From: a virus
Virus record (IMG/VR): IMGVR_UViG_3300020215_000050
Coordinates: 59,283 to 123,282 of that record
DNA: 64,000 bases
Strand: one strand, 5' to 3'
Part shown: piece after piece, positions 8,533 through 15,976 of the stretch
Position numbering within the stretch: the stretch's first letter is position 1
Layout of the letters: every line of letters starts with the position of its first letter
Made by a program: the position numbers and the translations under genes
The notes under the pieces: model-generated
Databases searched by the model: none
What the model was told of the DNA's origin: nothing
Seen by the model: only the letters and a program-made list of their open reading frames with translations

Positions 8533-8766
8533 ATGCCTCGCAGACTGTCATATAGAGCCCGAAAACACCTGAGCGCCATGCGACTCGGTGAGGGGAACCC
8601 CATGCACGGTCGGTCGCACGATTTGTCATCACGGCAAAAGATGTCGCGGGTTAGGACGGGCAAGACGTGGGTCTTCGACCTCCTCTCAGGCGAGACGAGG
8701 TGCGTGGCTGGTAACCTCCTGGAAAGGCTCCTAAGGGAAGGCTGGGTCCGGGGCCGCCGGTTTTAG
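8533..8766 (+). CDS. Small NUMOD3-like protein, probable homing-endonuclease remnant
   Basis: A frame of 77 residues on the opposite strand to its neighbours, in the gp17-gp18 gap. RKHLSAMRLGEGNPMHGRSH followed by a second LSSRQKMSRVRTGK matches the NUMOD3 DNA-binding repeats found in HNH and GIY-YIG homing endonucleases. The end, LLREGWVRGRR, is also common at the C-terminus of such enzymes. No HNH or GIY-YIG catalytic motif is present, so this is either a degraded endonuclease or a stand-alone DNA-binding module. The ATG at 8533 is preferred over the one at 8515 because GAGGGTGA precedes it. Its last bases overlap the gp17 stop codon. Confidence 0.55.
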   Translation: MPRRLSYRARKHLSAMRLGEGNPMHGRSHDLSSRQKMSRVRTGKTWVFDLLSGETRCVAGNLLERLLREGWVRGRRF

Positions 8767-10472
8767 TGGAACTTATCCGTCGGCCAGTCGTCGAGCGGGT
8801 TCCATCCCCGGAACTGCTGCTCGAACTCGTCGCCGTCGGCGGGATCGAGCGGGGTCTCCGACTGCCCGTCGGCGATGAAGCCGAACGGGAGCGTCAGCTC
8901 CTCCTGCTGCTGGAGGATGGCCGCCTTGATGTCGACCTTGTCGTTCTCCTCCTTGAAGTACTCCTGCGTCGTCAGCCAGGCGAACAGGACGAGGGTCATC
9001 ACGAGGTCGTCGTGCTTCCCCTCCTCGGCCTCGAACGAGTCCTTCTTCTTCTTGGACGAGAAGGTAGACAGCTCGAGCTTCACCTCCGGGTCCCACACCT
9101 CGAACTGGCCCTTCTCGATCAGCATCTTGAGCTGGGTGCAGCCGATCTTCTTGACCTGCTTGTTCGTGTTGACGCCGAACCGGGCCGCGGCCGCGAAGCC
9201 GCCTCCCACCCTCGTGCCCGTCTTGGCCTTGACTGTCGTCATGATGACGTTGTCGTACTCGAGGTGGTAGAGCAGGCCCTCGACGACGGACACGCCGGCG
9301 TCGTTGGACTCGACCAGGGCGACGGCCCGGTTGTACTTCAGGCAGACGTTGTAGACGACGTCGGCGAGCGCGATGGGCGGGATCTCGTTGTTACGGTAGG
9401 TCGCCACCACCTCGTAGGGGAGGGTCGTGATGTCGACCACCGTGAAGGCGGAGTAGTCGAGGCGGACGCCCCTCGCGACGTCGACCGTGCAGACGTACTG
9501 GTGACCCTCGGCGGGGTGGGCGAAGACCTTGATCTTGGGCGAGTCCGTCACCTCGATGGGGTTCTTGACCTTCATCGCCGCGAGGACCTTGCCGTTGATG
9601 AGGGTGCCCGCGGAGCCCAGGAACTCGGTGTTGAACTCCTGGTCGAACTCGTCCTGGGTCATCTGCGAGAGCATCTCGCCCTTCCACTTCTCGTCCCGGC
9701 CCGGCGTGTCCCACCAGTTGCACTCCACCCTCTTGTAGGTGTTCTCGCCGCGGACGGAGCCCATCCAGATCTCGTAGAACAGGTCCAGGCCCCTCGGCGT
9801 CGAGGTGATGATGATCTTGGTGCGCTTGCCCTTGGAGATGGTGGGGAGGACCGACTTCCAGAACTCGTGCTGCATGTTCGGGTGGACGTGGCAGAACTCG
9901 TCCATGTAGACGAGGTTGAAGGTCGAGCCGCGGATGGCGCTCGTCGTCGTGGCGCCGCACATCACGCCCGAGCCGTTGCCGAGCTGGATCGACGTCTTGT
10001 TCCACGTCACGATGGGCTGCTGGAGCCAGGGCGGCAGGTACTCGTAGGCGAGCCGGAGGCGGTTCATGATCGTGTCCCGGGCCTGGGACAGCTTGTTCGA
10101 CACGATCGCGATCTGGTAGCGCCTCTCGAAGAGCAGGTGCCACAGGATGATGCCGACGACGATCGTCGTCTTCCCGCTCTGGCGGGGGAGCTTGCAGATG
10201 GTGAACCTGTTCTTGCAGGCCTTCTCCGCCATCTCGAGCTGGTACGAGTAGGGCTCGAAGGCGACGAGGCCTCGGTCGGGGTCGACGATCCTGACGTACT
10301 TGCGGATGAAGTACTCGTGGTCGACGACGCACCGCTGGTACTCGTCGACCATCTCTTGGGTCCACTCGAAGGAGACCCCGGGCTTGTACAGGCGCGGGTT
10401 GCCGCGGAAGCCGAGCGCCCCCTGGACGAGCTTTGCCTCGATCTTGGGCTGGAAGAGCTGGGTCTCGGTCAT
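8763..10472 (-). CDS. gp17: Terminase large subunit (packaging ATPase and nuclease)
   Basis: A protein of 569 residues. The ATPase domain has a Walker A-type motif LPRQSGKTT (residues 95-103) and a Walker B NLVYMDEF (186-193) with the catalytic Glu192. ITSTPRG follows as the coupling motif. The C-terminal RNase H-like nuclease has TVDVARG with Asp331, ALVESND with Glu388, and a GKHDDLVMTLVLFAW segment near the end. It cuts concatemeric DNA and pumps it into the prohead through gp20. The order gp16, two small genes, gp17, gp18 follows the T4 plan with an insertion. The start is the ATG at 10472. Confidence 0.95.
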   Translation of the reverse strand: MTETQLFQPKIEAKLVQGALGFRGNPRLYKPGVSFEWTQEMVDEYQRCVVDHEYFIRKYVRIVDPDRGLVAFEPYSYQLEMAEKACKNRFTICKLPRQSGKTTIVVGIILWHLLFERRYQIAIVSNKLSQARDTIMNRLRLAYEYLPPWLQQPIVTWNKTSIQLGNGSGVMCGATTTSAIRGSTFNLVYMDEFCHVHPNMQHEFWKSVLPTISKGKRTKIIITSTPRGLDLFYEIWMGSVRGENTYKRVECNWWDTPGRDEKWKGEMLSQMTQDEFDQEFNTEFLGSAGTLINGKVLAAMKVKNPIEVTDSPKIKVFAHPAEGHQYVCTVDVARGVRLDYSAFTVVDITTLPYEVVATYRNNEIPPIALADVVYNVCLKYNRAVALVESNDAGVSVVEGLLYHLEYDNVIMTTVKAKTGTRVGGGFAAAARFGVNTNKQVKKIGCTQLKMLIEKGQFEVWDPEVKLELSTFSSKKKKDSFEAEEGKHDDLVMTLVLFAWLTTQEYFKEENDKVDIKAAILQQQEELTLPFGFIADGQSETPLDPADGDEFEQQFRGWNPLDDWPTDKFH

Positions 10473-10473
10473 G

Positions 10474-10731
10474 CTACTTTCGGCGTCTGACGCCCATGTA
10501 CGCGATGACGCCGGCCTGGGTGACCACCACGAAGGCGAGGAACTTCGACCACCACTGGGCGTCGGCCCTCACGGCCTCCGTCGTCTCGTTCTTCATGTTG
10601 TGGAACCAGCTCCGGTCCTCCTGCCACTGGACCCTCTCGGGCGCGGGAGGACGGGGCAGGGCCCGGTCCGTGACGACCATCGCCGGGAAGGACAGGGCGG
10701 AGCAGATGAATGCGACGAGGAGGAGCTTCAT
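10474..10731 (-). CDS. Small exported or membrane protein with signal peptide and C-terminal helix
   Basis: A frame of 85 residues starting at the ATG at 10731 (MKLLLVAFICSALSFPA, a signal-peptide-like segment). The start overlaps the stop of the upstream gene as ATGA, which argues for translational coupling. A second hydrophobic stretch, FLAFVVVTQAGVIAYMGV, ends in VRRRK, giving an N-out helix with a positive cytoplasmic end. The middle is polar and Pro/Trp-containing. The layout could suit a spanin-like or other envelope protein, but no family is recognised. It is unusual to find this between the terminase subunits. Confidence 0.6.
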   Translation of the reverse strand: MKLLLVAFICSALSFPAMVVTDRALPRPPAPERVQWQEDRSWFHNMKNETTEAVRADAQWWSKFLAFVVVTQAGVIAYMGVRRRK

Positions 10732-11027
10732 ACCCGGAACACCCTGATGTGGGGATAGGCGTGCTTCAGCTCCTTGACGATTGAGCGCACCTCCCCCAGG
10801 TTGTTGGCGCCCTGGGCGTCCCACTCGTGCTCGCCGACGGGCTGGACGAGGTACTTGCCGGGATAGAAGAGCGGGGTCGACACCTCGGCGTGCATGGCGT
10901 CGCGGAGCCCCCAGTAAACGGCCTGCGGGATCGGGTGCCCGTGGGCGTCCCGCTGGTCGCGGGCCTGCATCGACCAGTCGAGGTCCTTCTTGCGGACCTC
11001 GTTGATGTACTGGCAGAAGGTCTTCAT
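10728..11027 (-). CDS. Small protein with a capsid-targeting-like leader
   Basis: A protein of 99 residues. It starts MKTFCQYINEV, very similar in form to the T4 internal-protein leader MKTYQEFIAE: Met-Lys-Thr-aromatic, then (F/Y)-I-x-Glu as the prohead-protease site at residue 10. This suggests the protein is packed in the prohead and trimmed. The body (DLDWSMQARDQRDAHGH to the end) has no recognised domain. It overlaps gp16 upstream by four bases and the next small membrane protein by four bases. Likely a capsid-delivered protein, inferred from the leader alone. Confidence 0.6.
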   Translation of the reverse strand: MKTFCQYINEVRKKDLDWSMQARDQRDAHGHPIPQAVYWGLRDAMHAEVSTPLFYPGKYLVQPVGEHEWDAQGANNLGEVRSIVKELKHAYPHIRVFRV

Positions 11028-11446
11028 TCCATCTCGTCCTCTTCCGCGGGCTTCAGCCTCTTGAGCAGCTCGTCGGGGCTCAGGATGAGGATGTTGTTCA
11101 CGGGCCCGGCGGACGGCTTGTCCTGCTCCTCGGTGTCCATCCTCTCCTCGCGGTTCATGTCGAGGAGGCTCCTGTTCGCCTGGATCATGGTCGTGACCAT
11201 GCGGTCGAGCACCTCGTAGTCGCGGGCCTGCTGGCTCTGGGAGGCGTTCTGCTTGAGGTCGTTGATCGCCTCCATGCCGATCTCGATGACCTCCTTGACG
11301 TTCTTCCTCGCGAGGTCGAAGTCGGGGTCCGTCGTCTTGATGGGCACGAGCTCCCCCGTCTTGGGGTCGTAGGTCTCGACCTCCTGCTTGGGGGCGGGTT
11401 TCCTGTCGAGGAAGTCGTCGATCTTCTGGTTCGAGTCGCTAGGCAT
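11024..11446 (-). CDS. gp16: Terminase small subunit
   Basis: A protein of 140 residues, the size expected for T4-type gp16. The helical core DFDLARKNVKEVIEIGMEAI, followed by DLKQNASQSQQARDYEVLDR and MIQANRSLLDM, is the conserved oligomerisation region. The C-terminus is acidic (AEEDEME). It recognises phage DNA and regulates the gp17 packaging motor. It overlaps gp15 upstream by eight bases. Two small genes separate it from gp17, where most relatives have the two genes adjacent. Confidence 0.85.
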   Translation of the reverse strand: MPSDSNQKIDDFLDRKPAPKQEVETYDPKTGELVPIKTTDPDFDLARKNVKEVIEIGMEAINDLKQNASQSQQARDYEVLDRMVTTMIQANRSLLDMNREERMDTEEQDKPSAGPVNNILILSPDELLKRLKPAEEDEME

Positions 11447-12257
11447 CGGGCCACTCCTCGTGGGTTATGATGTAGCCCCAGTCGTCGTCCTCGTCGATGA
11501 GGTCGATCGAGACGGACTCGGCGAGCACCGTCGTCGGCTCGCCGTTCGCCGTGAGGCCCGGGCGTATCGTGACGGTGGAGGACGGCAGCGTGTTGCCGAC
11601 GTCCGTGTTCGCGTAGAAGTTGGTCTCCGCGATCTTGATGATCTTCCTCTCCCTGACCGGGCCGTAGAGCTGGACCTTCATCGTGAAGGCGAGCTGCCAG
11701 ATCACCATCCGCCTCTTCTCGAAGCCCTGGTCGTAGGTGTCCTCGTTGGAGATGGACACGAGCTCGACGGGGCAGTCGGTGGCGATGTCTGGCATCTCGT
11801 CGAGGATCTTGACCGTCACCGTCCAGTCGGGGGTGAAGAAGGGCACGATCTGCTCGACGATCCTCAGCGCGTCCTCGCTCCTGTTGGCGAGGATCGACAC
11901 CTCGAAGTCGAGGTTGTAGGGTACCGGGACGTAGACGCCGTCGTACTGGTTGTCGTCCGCCGTGCTCTCGGCGGCGATGCGGATCGTGCTCGGCAGCTTC
12001 CTGACCGGCGCGTAGTTCATGCTCCGCATGACGAAGGCGATCCTGGGCATCGTCAGGTTCTGGCTTGGGAGCGCGTTGGGGTCCTCCTCGACGCGGGCGA
12101 GCCACCTCTCCCTCGGCCCGTAGCTGATGGGCACGCGGATCCGCTGGTCCTCGCCGCCGTCGGAGTCCGTCCTCGAGACGACGATGTCGTTGAAGAGGGT
12201 GCCGAAGACGACGATGAACTTCCTCAGCTGGGCGTGGTAGAAGTCGTTTCCGAACAT
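11439..12257 (-). CDS. gp15: Tail sheath stabilizer / neck connector
   Basis: A protein of 272 residues. The start, MFGNDFYHAQLRKFIVVFGT, followed by LFNDIVVSR and later VPISYGPRERWLARVEEDP, is the typical gp15 N-terminus. The family forms the ring that caps the finished tube and sheath and joins the tail to the head. It lies directly after gp14 with only seven bases between stop and start, and no Shine-Dalgarno sequence is obvious; a CTAAATAG element sits there instead. Confidence 0.9.
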   Translation of the reverse strand: MFGNDFYHAQLRKFIVVFGTLFNDIVVSRTDSDGGEDQRIRVPISYGPRERWLARVEEDPNALPSQNLTMPRIAFVMRSMNYAPVRKLPSTIRIAAESTADDNQYDGVYVPVPYNLDFEVSILANRSEDALRIVEQIVPFFTPDWTVTVKILDEMPDIATDCPVELVSISNEDTYDQGFEKRRMVIWQLAFTMKVQLYGPVRERKIIKIAETNFYANTDVGNTLPSSTVTIRPGLTANGEPTTVLAESVSIDLIDEDDDWGYIITHEEWPDA

Positions 12258-12260
12258 GTT

Positions 12261-12268
12261 CTATTTAG
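12261..12268 (-). promoter_or_regulatory. CTAAATAG element four bases before gp15 ATG
   Basis: CTAAATAG on the minus strand overlapping the gp14 stop codon and only a few bases before the gp15 start. If used as a late promoter it would give a nearly leaderless message; it may also be chance. Confidence 0.3.
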
Positions 12269-12984
12269 TACCGGGTCCCCTCGCTGAACGGGTCGTCCTC
12301 GGACCAGTCGATCGCGTCGTCCGCCTCGTCCTCGAGCTCCGCGTTCTGGTCTGCGTCGGTCGCGTCGCCCCTCTCCTCAAGGATGAGGACCCAGCCCCGC
12401 TGGTCGGTGATGAGGTCGCCCGCCTCGGTCTTGACCGCGTTGATGAGGATGTCCTCGCTGATCGGCGTGAACAGGTCGTCGACGGCCGGGATGCCGGTGT
12501 TGAAGATCGAGCCGTCGGACTCGTAGAGCTCGAGGTTCAGGTCCCACACCGGGAGGCTGCCGAGGGGATAGAAGAGGCCCGTCGCGTCCACGAAGGCCAC
12601 CCGGTAGACGGCATTGGTCATGGGCACGAATACGAGATCGCCCTCCCTGGGCCTCTCCAGGCCCTCCTGCGACCCCACCTCGTCGACGAAGGACCTCCTC
12701 GGTACCGTCACGACGATGCCGTAGTTGGTCTCGATGCCGAACTTGGAGAGGAGCGCGCCCTCGCCCGCGAACTGCTGGGTCGTCTTGACGTAGAACTCGA
12801 GCATGTACGCGGAGTCGAACCTGTCGTACTCGGATTCCTTGAGCACCCCGTCCCGGTTCTGGACCGTCCTCGGCAGGTAGAAGCAGTCGTGGCCGTACTC
12901 GCGGATCGCCTCGGTGACGAGGTCCTCGATGAGCCTCTGCTCCATGACGGAGGTGAAGTGGTTGTGGTACGTCTTCGTCGGCAT
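12265..12984 (-). CDS. gp14: Neck protein
   Basis: A protein of 239 residues. VMEQRLIEDLVTEAIREYG near the start, then CFYLPRTVQNRDGVLKE and FAGEGALLSKFGIETNYGI, match the gp14 family. gp14 binds the gp13 ring below the portal and seals the neck after packaging. The C-terminal 40 residues are acidic. In most relatives gp13 and gp14 are adjacent; here the 440-residue gene at 12986-14308 separates them. Confidence 0.9.
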   Translation of the reverse strand: MPTKTYHNHFTSVMEQRLIEDLVTEAIREYGHDCFYLPRTVQNRDGVLKESEYDRFDSAYMLEFYVKTTQQFAGEGALLSKFGIETNYGIVVTVPRRSFVDEVGSQEGLERPREGDLVFVPMTNAVYRVAFVDATGLFYPLGSLPVWDLNLELYESDGSIFNTGIPAVDDLFTPISEDILINAVKTEAGDLITDQRGWVLILEERGDATDADQNAELEDEADDAIDWSEDDPFSEGTRY

Positions 12985-12985
12985 G

Positions 12986-14308
12986 CTACTTCCAGGGGCC
13001 GTAGTGGCGGGTGACCATCGACTTCACGGTCGCCTCGTGGGGCTGGTACCGCTTCTCGACGCCGGGGGAGAACGTCTTGTAGAACTCCGCCTTGGGCCAG
13101 CCCTTGCCCGCGTACTTGGAGGAGCCCGCCTCCATCGTCTGCCAGTCGTAGACCCTGTCCCCGTCCTCGACCCAGGCGTGGGCGTACCTCTCCCCCGACC
13201 ACGGGTTCTGGACCGTGCCGTGGACGAGGCTGCCCCCGTCCCTGACCCTCTTGCAGGCCCAGCTGAAGCACTGACCCATCGCGATCTTGGACTCCTTGAT
13301 GACCTTGGAGACCTTGATGTCCCGCCTGCCCGACTTCCAGGCCTTGGCGAAAGCCTGGGCCCTCGCGGACACCTCGCTCGTCGCCTCGACGTCGTGGGCC
13401 TCCTCGCCGTCCCTGTGGCGGGTGTAGACCTTGAACTTATCCTCCTTGAGGAGTCCCTTCTCCCTCAGGATCGCCTTCCCCATCTCGGGGACCGGTTTGT
13501 TGTAGAAGCAGTCGAAGCAGTAGGTCTTCCCCTTCCGGGCCTCGCCCGCGTTCGCCCACTGCTGGTGTCCGCACTCGAAGGTGATCACGGACTGCTTGCC
13601 CCTCTTGCCGAGCATGCGCGCCCGCAGGCGGTCGGGCTCGGTCCTGTCGACGATCCTCCTCAATGGGGCGGACTCGTCGATGCTTTCCTCATTGAGCTGG
13701 CTCGCCCCCAGGAGCTGGATTCTCTCCGCCTCGAGCTCGTCCATGACCGGCCGACGGCCGACCACCTTGGTGTTCCTCGCGTCGTAGACGACGTAGGCCG
13801 AGTGCCTCTTCCCGCCCGTCACGAGCCCGCCGTTGTATCGGAGCCCGTCGTAGCCCGCCCTCTTCAGGAGCTCCCTCGCCTTGGCCGTGTTGACCATGCC
13901 GTCGGAGAGCCCGCGGAAGAGCTGGTCCCCCGTCAGCCTCATCTGTCCCGCCCTGAGCCGGCCCAGGACCGCGTGCTTGTCGTCGCCGAGCTTCAGCAGC
14001 CGGGCGTGCCGGGCGAAGGCCTCGAGGTCCTTGGGCAGGAGGGCCTGGAGGTGCGGCCCGGTGTAGACGTGGTCGACGTCGAAGACCCGCTTCATGTGGA
14101 CGTCGACGTCCATGATCTGGGGGGCCTTGCCTCCCCTCGACTTCCCCGCCTTGGCGTACCCCTTGGCGACCTCGGGGTCGTCCGTCAGGTAGGCGTCGCC
14201 GCCCCCGTAGTAGTCGTTCTTGACGCGGGCGAAGGCGGAGCTGAACCTGTCGAAGTGGTGGCCGGTGCCGTGGTGGAGGACGGCCCGCTCAACGAGATAG
14301 AGCCTCAT
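12986..14308 (-). CDS. Multidomain effector-like protein: ADP-ribosyltransferase-like + zinc site + papain/transglutaminase-like domain
   Basis: A protein of 440 residues between gp13 and gp14. Leader MRLYLVE fits a short (L/I)xE-terminated capsid-targeting leader. Residues 11-180 resemble phage ART-type ADP-ribosyltransferases: HHGT (12-15), GGGDAYLTDDPEVAKGYA (35-52) and GYDGLRY (152-158). A second site ESIDESAP (208-215) fits prohead-protease cleavage after Glu212. Then comes a CxH...CxxC zinc site (C246, H248, C264, C267). The end has GQCFSWACK (Cys347), LVHG, YAHAWVEDGDRVYDW (His377, Asp388), the layout of papain/transglutaminase-like phage domains. T4 Alt is a packaged, gp21-trimmed ADP-ribosyltransferase and is the obvious analogy. 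All domain calls are by motif; activity is inferred. Confidence 0.65.
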   Translation of the reverse strand: MRLYLVERAVLHHGTGHHFDRFSSAFARVKNDYYGGGDAYLTDDPEVAKGYAKAGKSRGGKAPQIMDVDVHMKRVFDVDHVYTGPHLQALLPKDLEAFARHARLLKLGDDKHAVLGRLRAGQMRLTGDQLFRGLSDGMVNTAKARELLKRAGYDGLRYNGGLVTGGKRHSAYVVYDARNTKVVGRRPVMDELEAERIQLLGASQLNEESIDESAPLRRIVDRTEPDRLRARMLGKRGKQSVITFECGHQQWANAGEARKGKTYCFDCFYNKPVPEMGKAILREKGLLKEDKFKVYTRHRDGEEAHDVEATSEVSARAQAFAKAWKSGRRDIKVSKVIKESKIAMGQCFSWACKRVRDGGSLVHGTVQNPWSGERYAHAWVEDGDRVYDWQTMEAGSSKYAGKGWPKAEFYKTFSPGVEKRYQPHEATVKSMVTRHYGPWK

Positions 14309-14311
14309 GCG

Positions 14312-15058
14312 TCACCCCGTCATGTCGTGGACGGGCATGCTGAAGCTGTTGATCATGTCCGACTCCATCTTCTCGATCTCGTCGACGGCCTCCTGGTAGA
14401 TGCTCTTTCCGTCGAGGGTCAGACCGCCGGGGAGGGGAATGCCCGAGAACTTGGACAGGTTCGCCCCCCACTGCCTCTTGACGAGGGCCTTGGCGTACCT
14501 CTGCAGCCACCAGTCGCCCCAGGCGTCCGTGTACGTCGCCGGGTCGTTCTTCTGGTAGGCCTCGATGATGATGTGGTTGCCGACCTGGAGCTTGCTCGCG
14601 GAGATGTCCAGGTAGAGCGTGTCCCGGTGGCGGGTGTACCGGATCGGGACCTTGCCGACGAGGATCTCCTGGAACATGGCCAGGTTCGTCCTGAGCACGA
14701 CGTAGTTGCTCATGGTGTCGGTCATGCTGCCGTTCTGGATGTCGGAGACGTAGATCTGGTAGGGGATGTTCGTCAGCGGGTCGCCCGTCAGGCCTCCCCA
14801 GCCCGTGTCGAAGATGCCGACGACGCCGATGATCGTGTCGTCGAGGGTGATCGTCTTGTTCGCTACCGTGTTGGCGTTTATCGTGTGGTCGAGGTAGACC
14901 TTCTCGGACCCGTCGTAGTGATAGTCCTGCCAGTACTTGATCGCCTCGTCGATCCGGTCCTCGACCTGGTCGTCGTCTACGTTGATCTCAATGACGGGAG
15001 CGCCGAGGCCGCGGAGGATGTAGGCCTTGAACTCTTCCCGGGTGGTCGGCGTGGCCAT
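14312..15058 (-). CDS. gp13: Neck protein
   Basis: A protein of 248 residues. TREEFKAYILRGLGAPVIEI, then NVDDDQVEDRIDEAIKYWQD and YHYDGSEKVYLDH, is the conserved gp13 N-terminus. WLQRYAKALVKRQWGANLSK near residue 195 is also typical. It forms the first ring below the portal and binds gp14. The gene has a clear GAGGGG ribosome-binding site and a late promoter element 19 bases upstream. It is the first gene of the head-neck block transcribed leftward. Confidence 0.92.
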   Translation of the reverse strand: MATPTTREEFKAYILRGLGAPVIEINVDDDQVEDRIDEAIKYWQDYHYDGSEKVYLDHTINANTVANKTITLDDTIIGVVGIFDTGWGGLTGDPLTNIPYQIYVSDIQNGSMTDTMSNYVVLRTNLAMFQEILVGKVPIRYTRHRDTLYLDISASKLQVGNHIIIEAYQKNDPATYTDAWGDWWLQRYAKALVKRQWGANLSKFSGIPLPGGLTLDGKSIYQEAVDEIEKMESDMINSFSMPVHDMTG

Positions 15059-15076
15059 GATTCCCCTCTTTTTTGG

Positions 15077-15084
15077 GTATTTAT
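15077..15084 (-). promoter_or_regulatory. T4-type late promoter element before gp13
   Basis: ATAAATAC on the minus strand (CCATAAATACCC), in a non-coding gap 19 bases before the gp13 start. It probably opens transcription of the neck-head block. Confidence 0.6.
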
Positions 15085-15187
15085 GGAAGTAAGCCTTGAC
15101 AATCCGGCGCCCGCGTGTCGGTATGGCGACGGGTACGAACCGCCAGTTTCTTTAGATTTTATTGAGAAAAAAACAAGGAGAAGCCGC

Positions 15188-15976
15188 TTGCAAGACCTTA
15201 CGCCCTTCCGCAACCTCCTGGACTGGAAGCTGCTCCAGGGATCCCACCAGTGGCCCGGCCACGAGGGAGGCACCTGCATCAACGAGATGGCCCACGTCAT
15301 GGCGGGATACGAGTACCGGCCCGTCTGCGGCCAGTTCGAGATCCCGGAGCACATCAGCCGCCCCATCGGCATCGTCGCCATGCTGATCAACGACGGCCCG
15401 AGCGACCGGCACCGCCAGAACCTCAAGAAGCACGTCCTCGCGATCGCCCACAGCGCCGACAGGCCCGAGGTCGAGGCCCGCAGGGTGGCGGCCTTCTTCA
15501 CCGGCGTGATCCAGTACCTGTGGGACCGGCAGGCCCACAGGCTCGTCAACTACGCGACCGCCCTGTGCCAGCACATGCAGAAGCTGTTCTCGAAGACCCG
15601 ATATTCGACGACGGATGCGTCTGCGTTCCCCCTGGTCGACAGCGAGACGGCAGTGTCCATCGACTGCGTCTCCACCCGGGGGTGGCACGACCGCGACGGC
15701 ACGGAATTCATCACCGTGCTGCAGAGGCTCCACCAAGAAGTCAGCGCCCACCTGCGGGGAGAGGCGGTCATGGACGCCCTCACCCTCGGCCTCGAGGCGA
15801 TGCTCGCCGTCGGGAAGCAGTCGGACCTGACGCCCCAGGCGGCGGACAGGCTCGCGGCGGAGTGGATGCATCACCGGGCGGTGGAGAGACCCAAGGTGCC
15901 GTCGGAGAAGCTGTCGAAGGAGGAGCTGCTGAAGCTCTGCGAGAACGTGAAGCTCGACTTCGCGGGCGTCATCTAG
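15188..15976 (+). CDS. Conserved unknown protein of the DWKLLxGSHxxPGxxGGTCINE type
   Basis: A protein of 262 residues on the plus strand inside the minus-strand block. A perfect AAGGAG (15175-15180) sits seven bases before a TTG start, which decides the start although the frame is open far upstream. DWKLLQGSHQWPGHEGG then GTCINEMAHVMAGYEYR (residues 12-44) matches a family of unknown function that I know from Rhizobiales and other Alphaproteobacteria and their phages. The C-terminal half has no recognised domain. It converges on the gene at 15973-16893, their stops overlapping by four bases. Orientation, own ribosome-binding site and host-like family point to acquisition from a host. Confidence 0.75.
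   Translation: MQDLTPFRNLLDWKLLQGSHQWPGHEGGTCINEMAHVMAGYEYRPVCGQFEIPEHISRPIGIVAMLINDGPSDRHRQNLKKHVLAIAHSADRPEVEARRVAAFFTGVIQYLWDRQAHRLVNYATALCQHMQKLFSKTRYSTTDASAFPLVDSETAVSIDCVSTRGWHDRDGTEFITVLQRLHQEVSAHLRGEAVMDALTLGLEAMLAVGKQSDLTPQAADRLAAEWMHHRAVERPKVPSEKLSKEELLKLCENVKLDFAGVI

Noticed and set aside
8442-8663. A minus-strand frame of 73 codons in the gp17-gp18 gap
   Set aside because: It overlaps the gp18 start and the late promoter, and has no family features; the plus-strand NUMOD3 frame explains the region better.
12914-15187. The upstream part of the long plus-strand frame that ends at 15976
   Set aside because: Only the part after the TTG at 15188, with its AAGGAG site, has natural protein sequence; the rest is antisense to gp13 and the ART-like gene.
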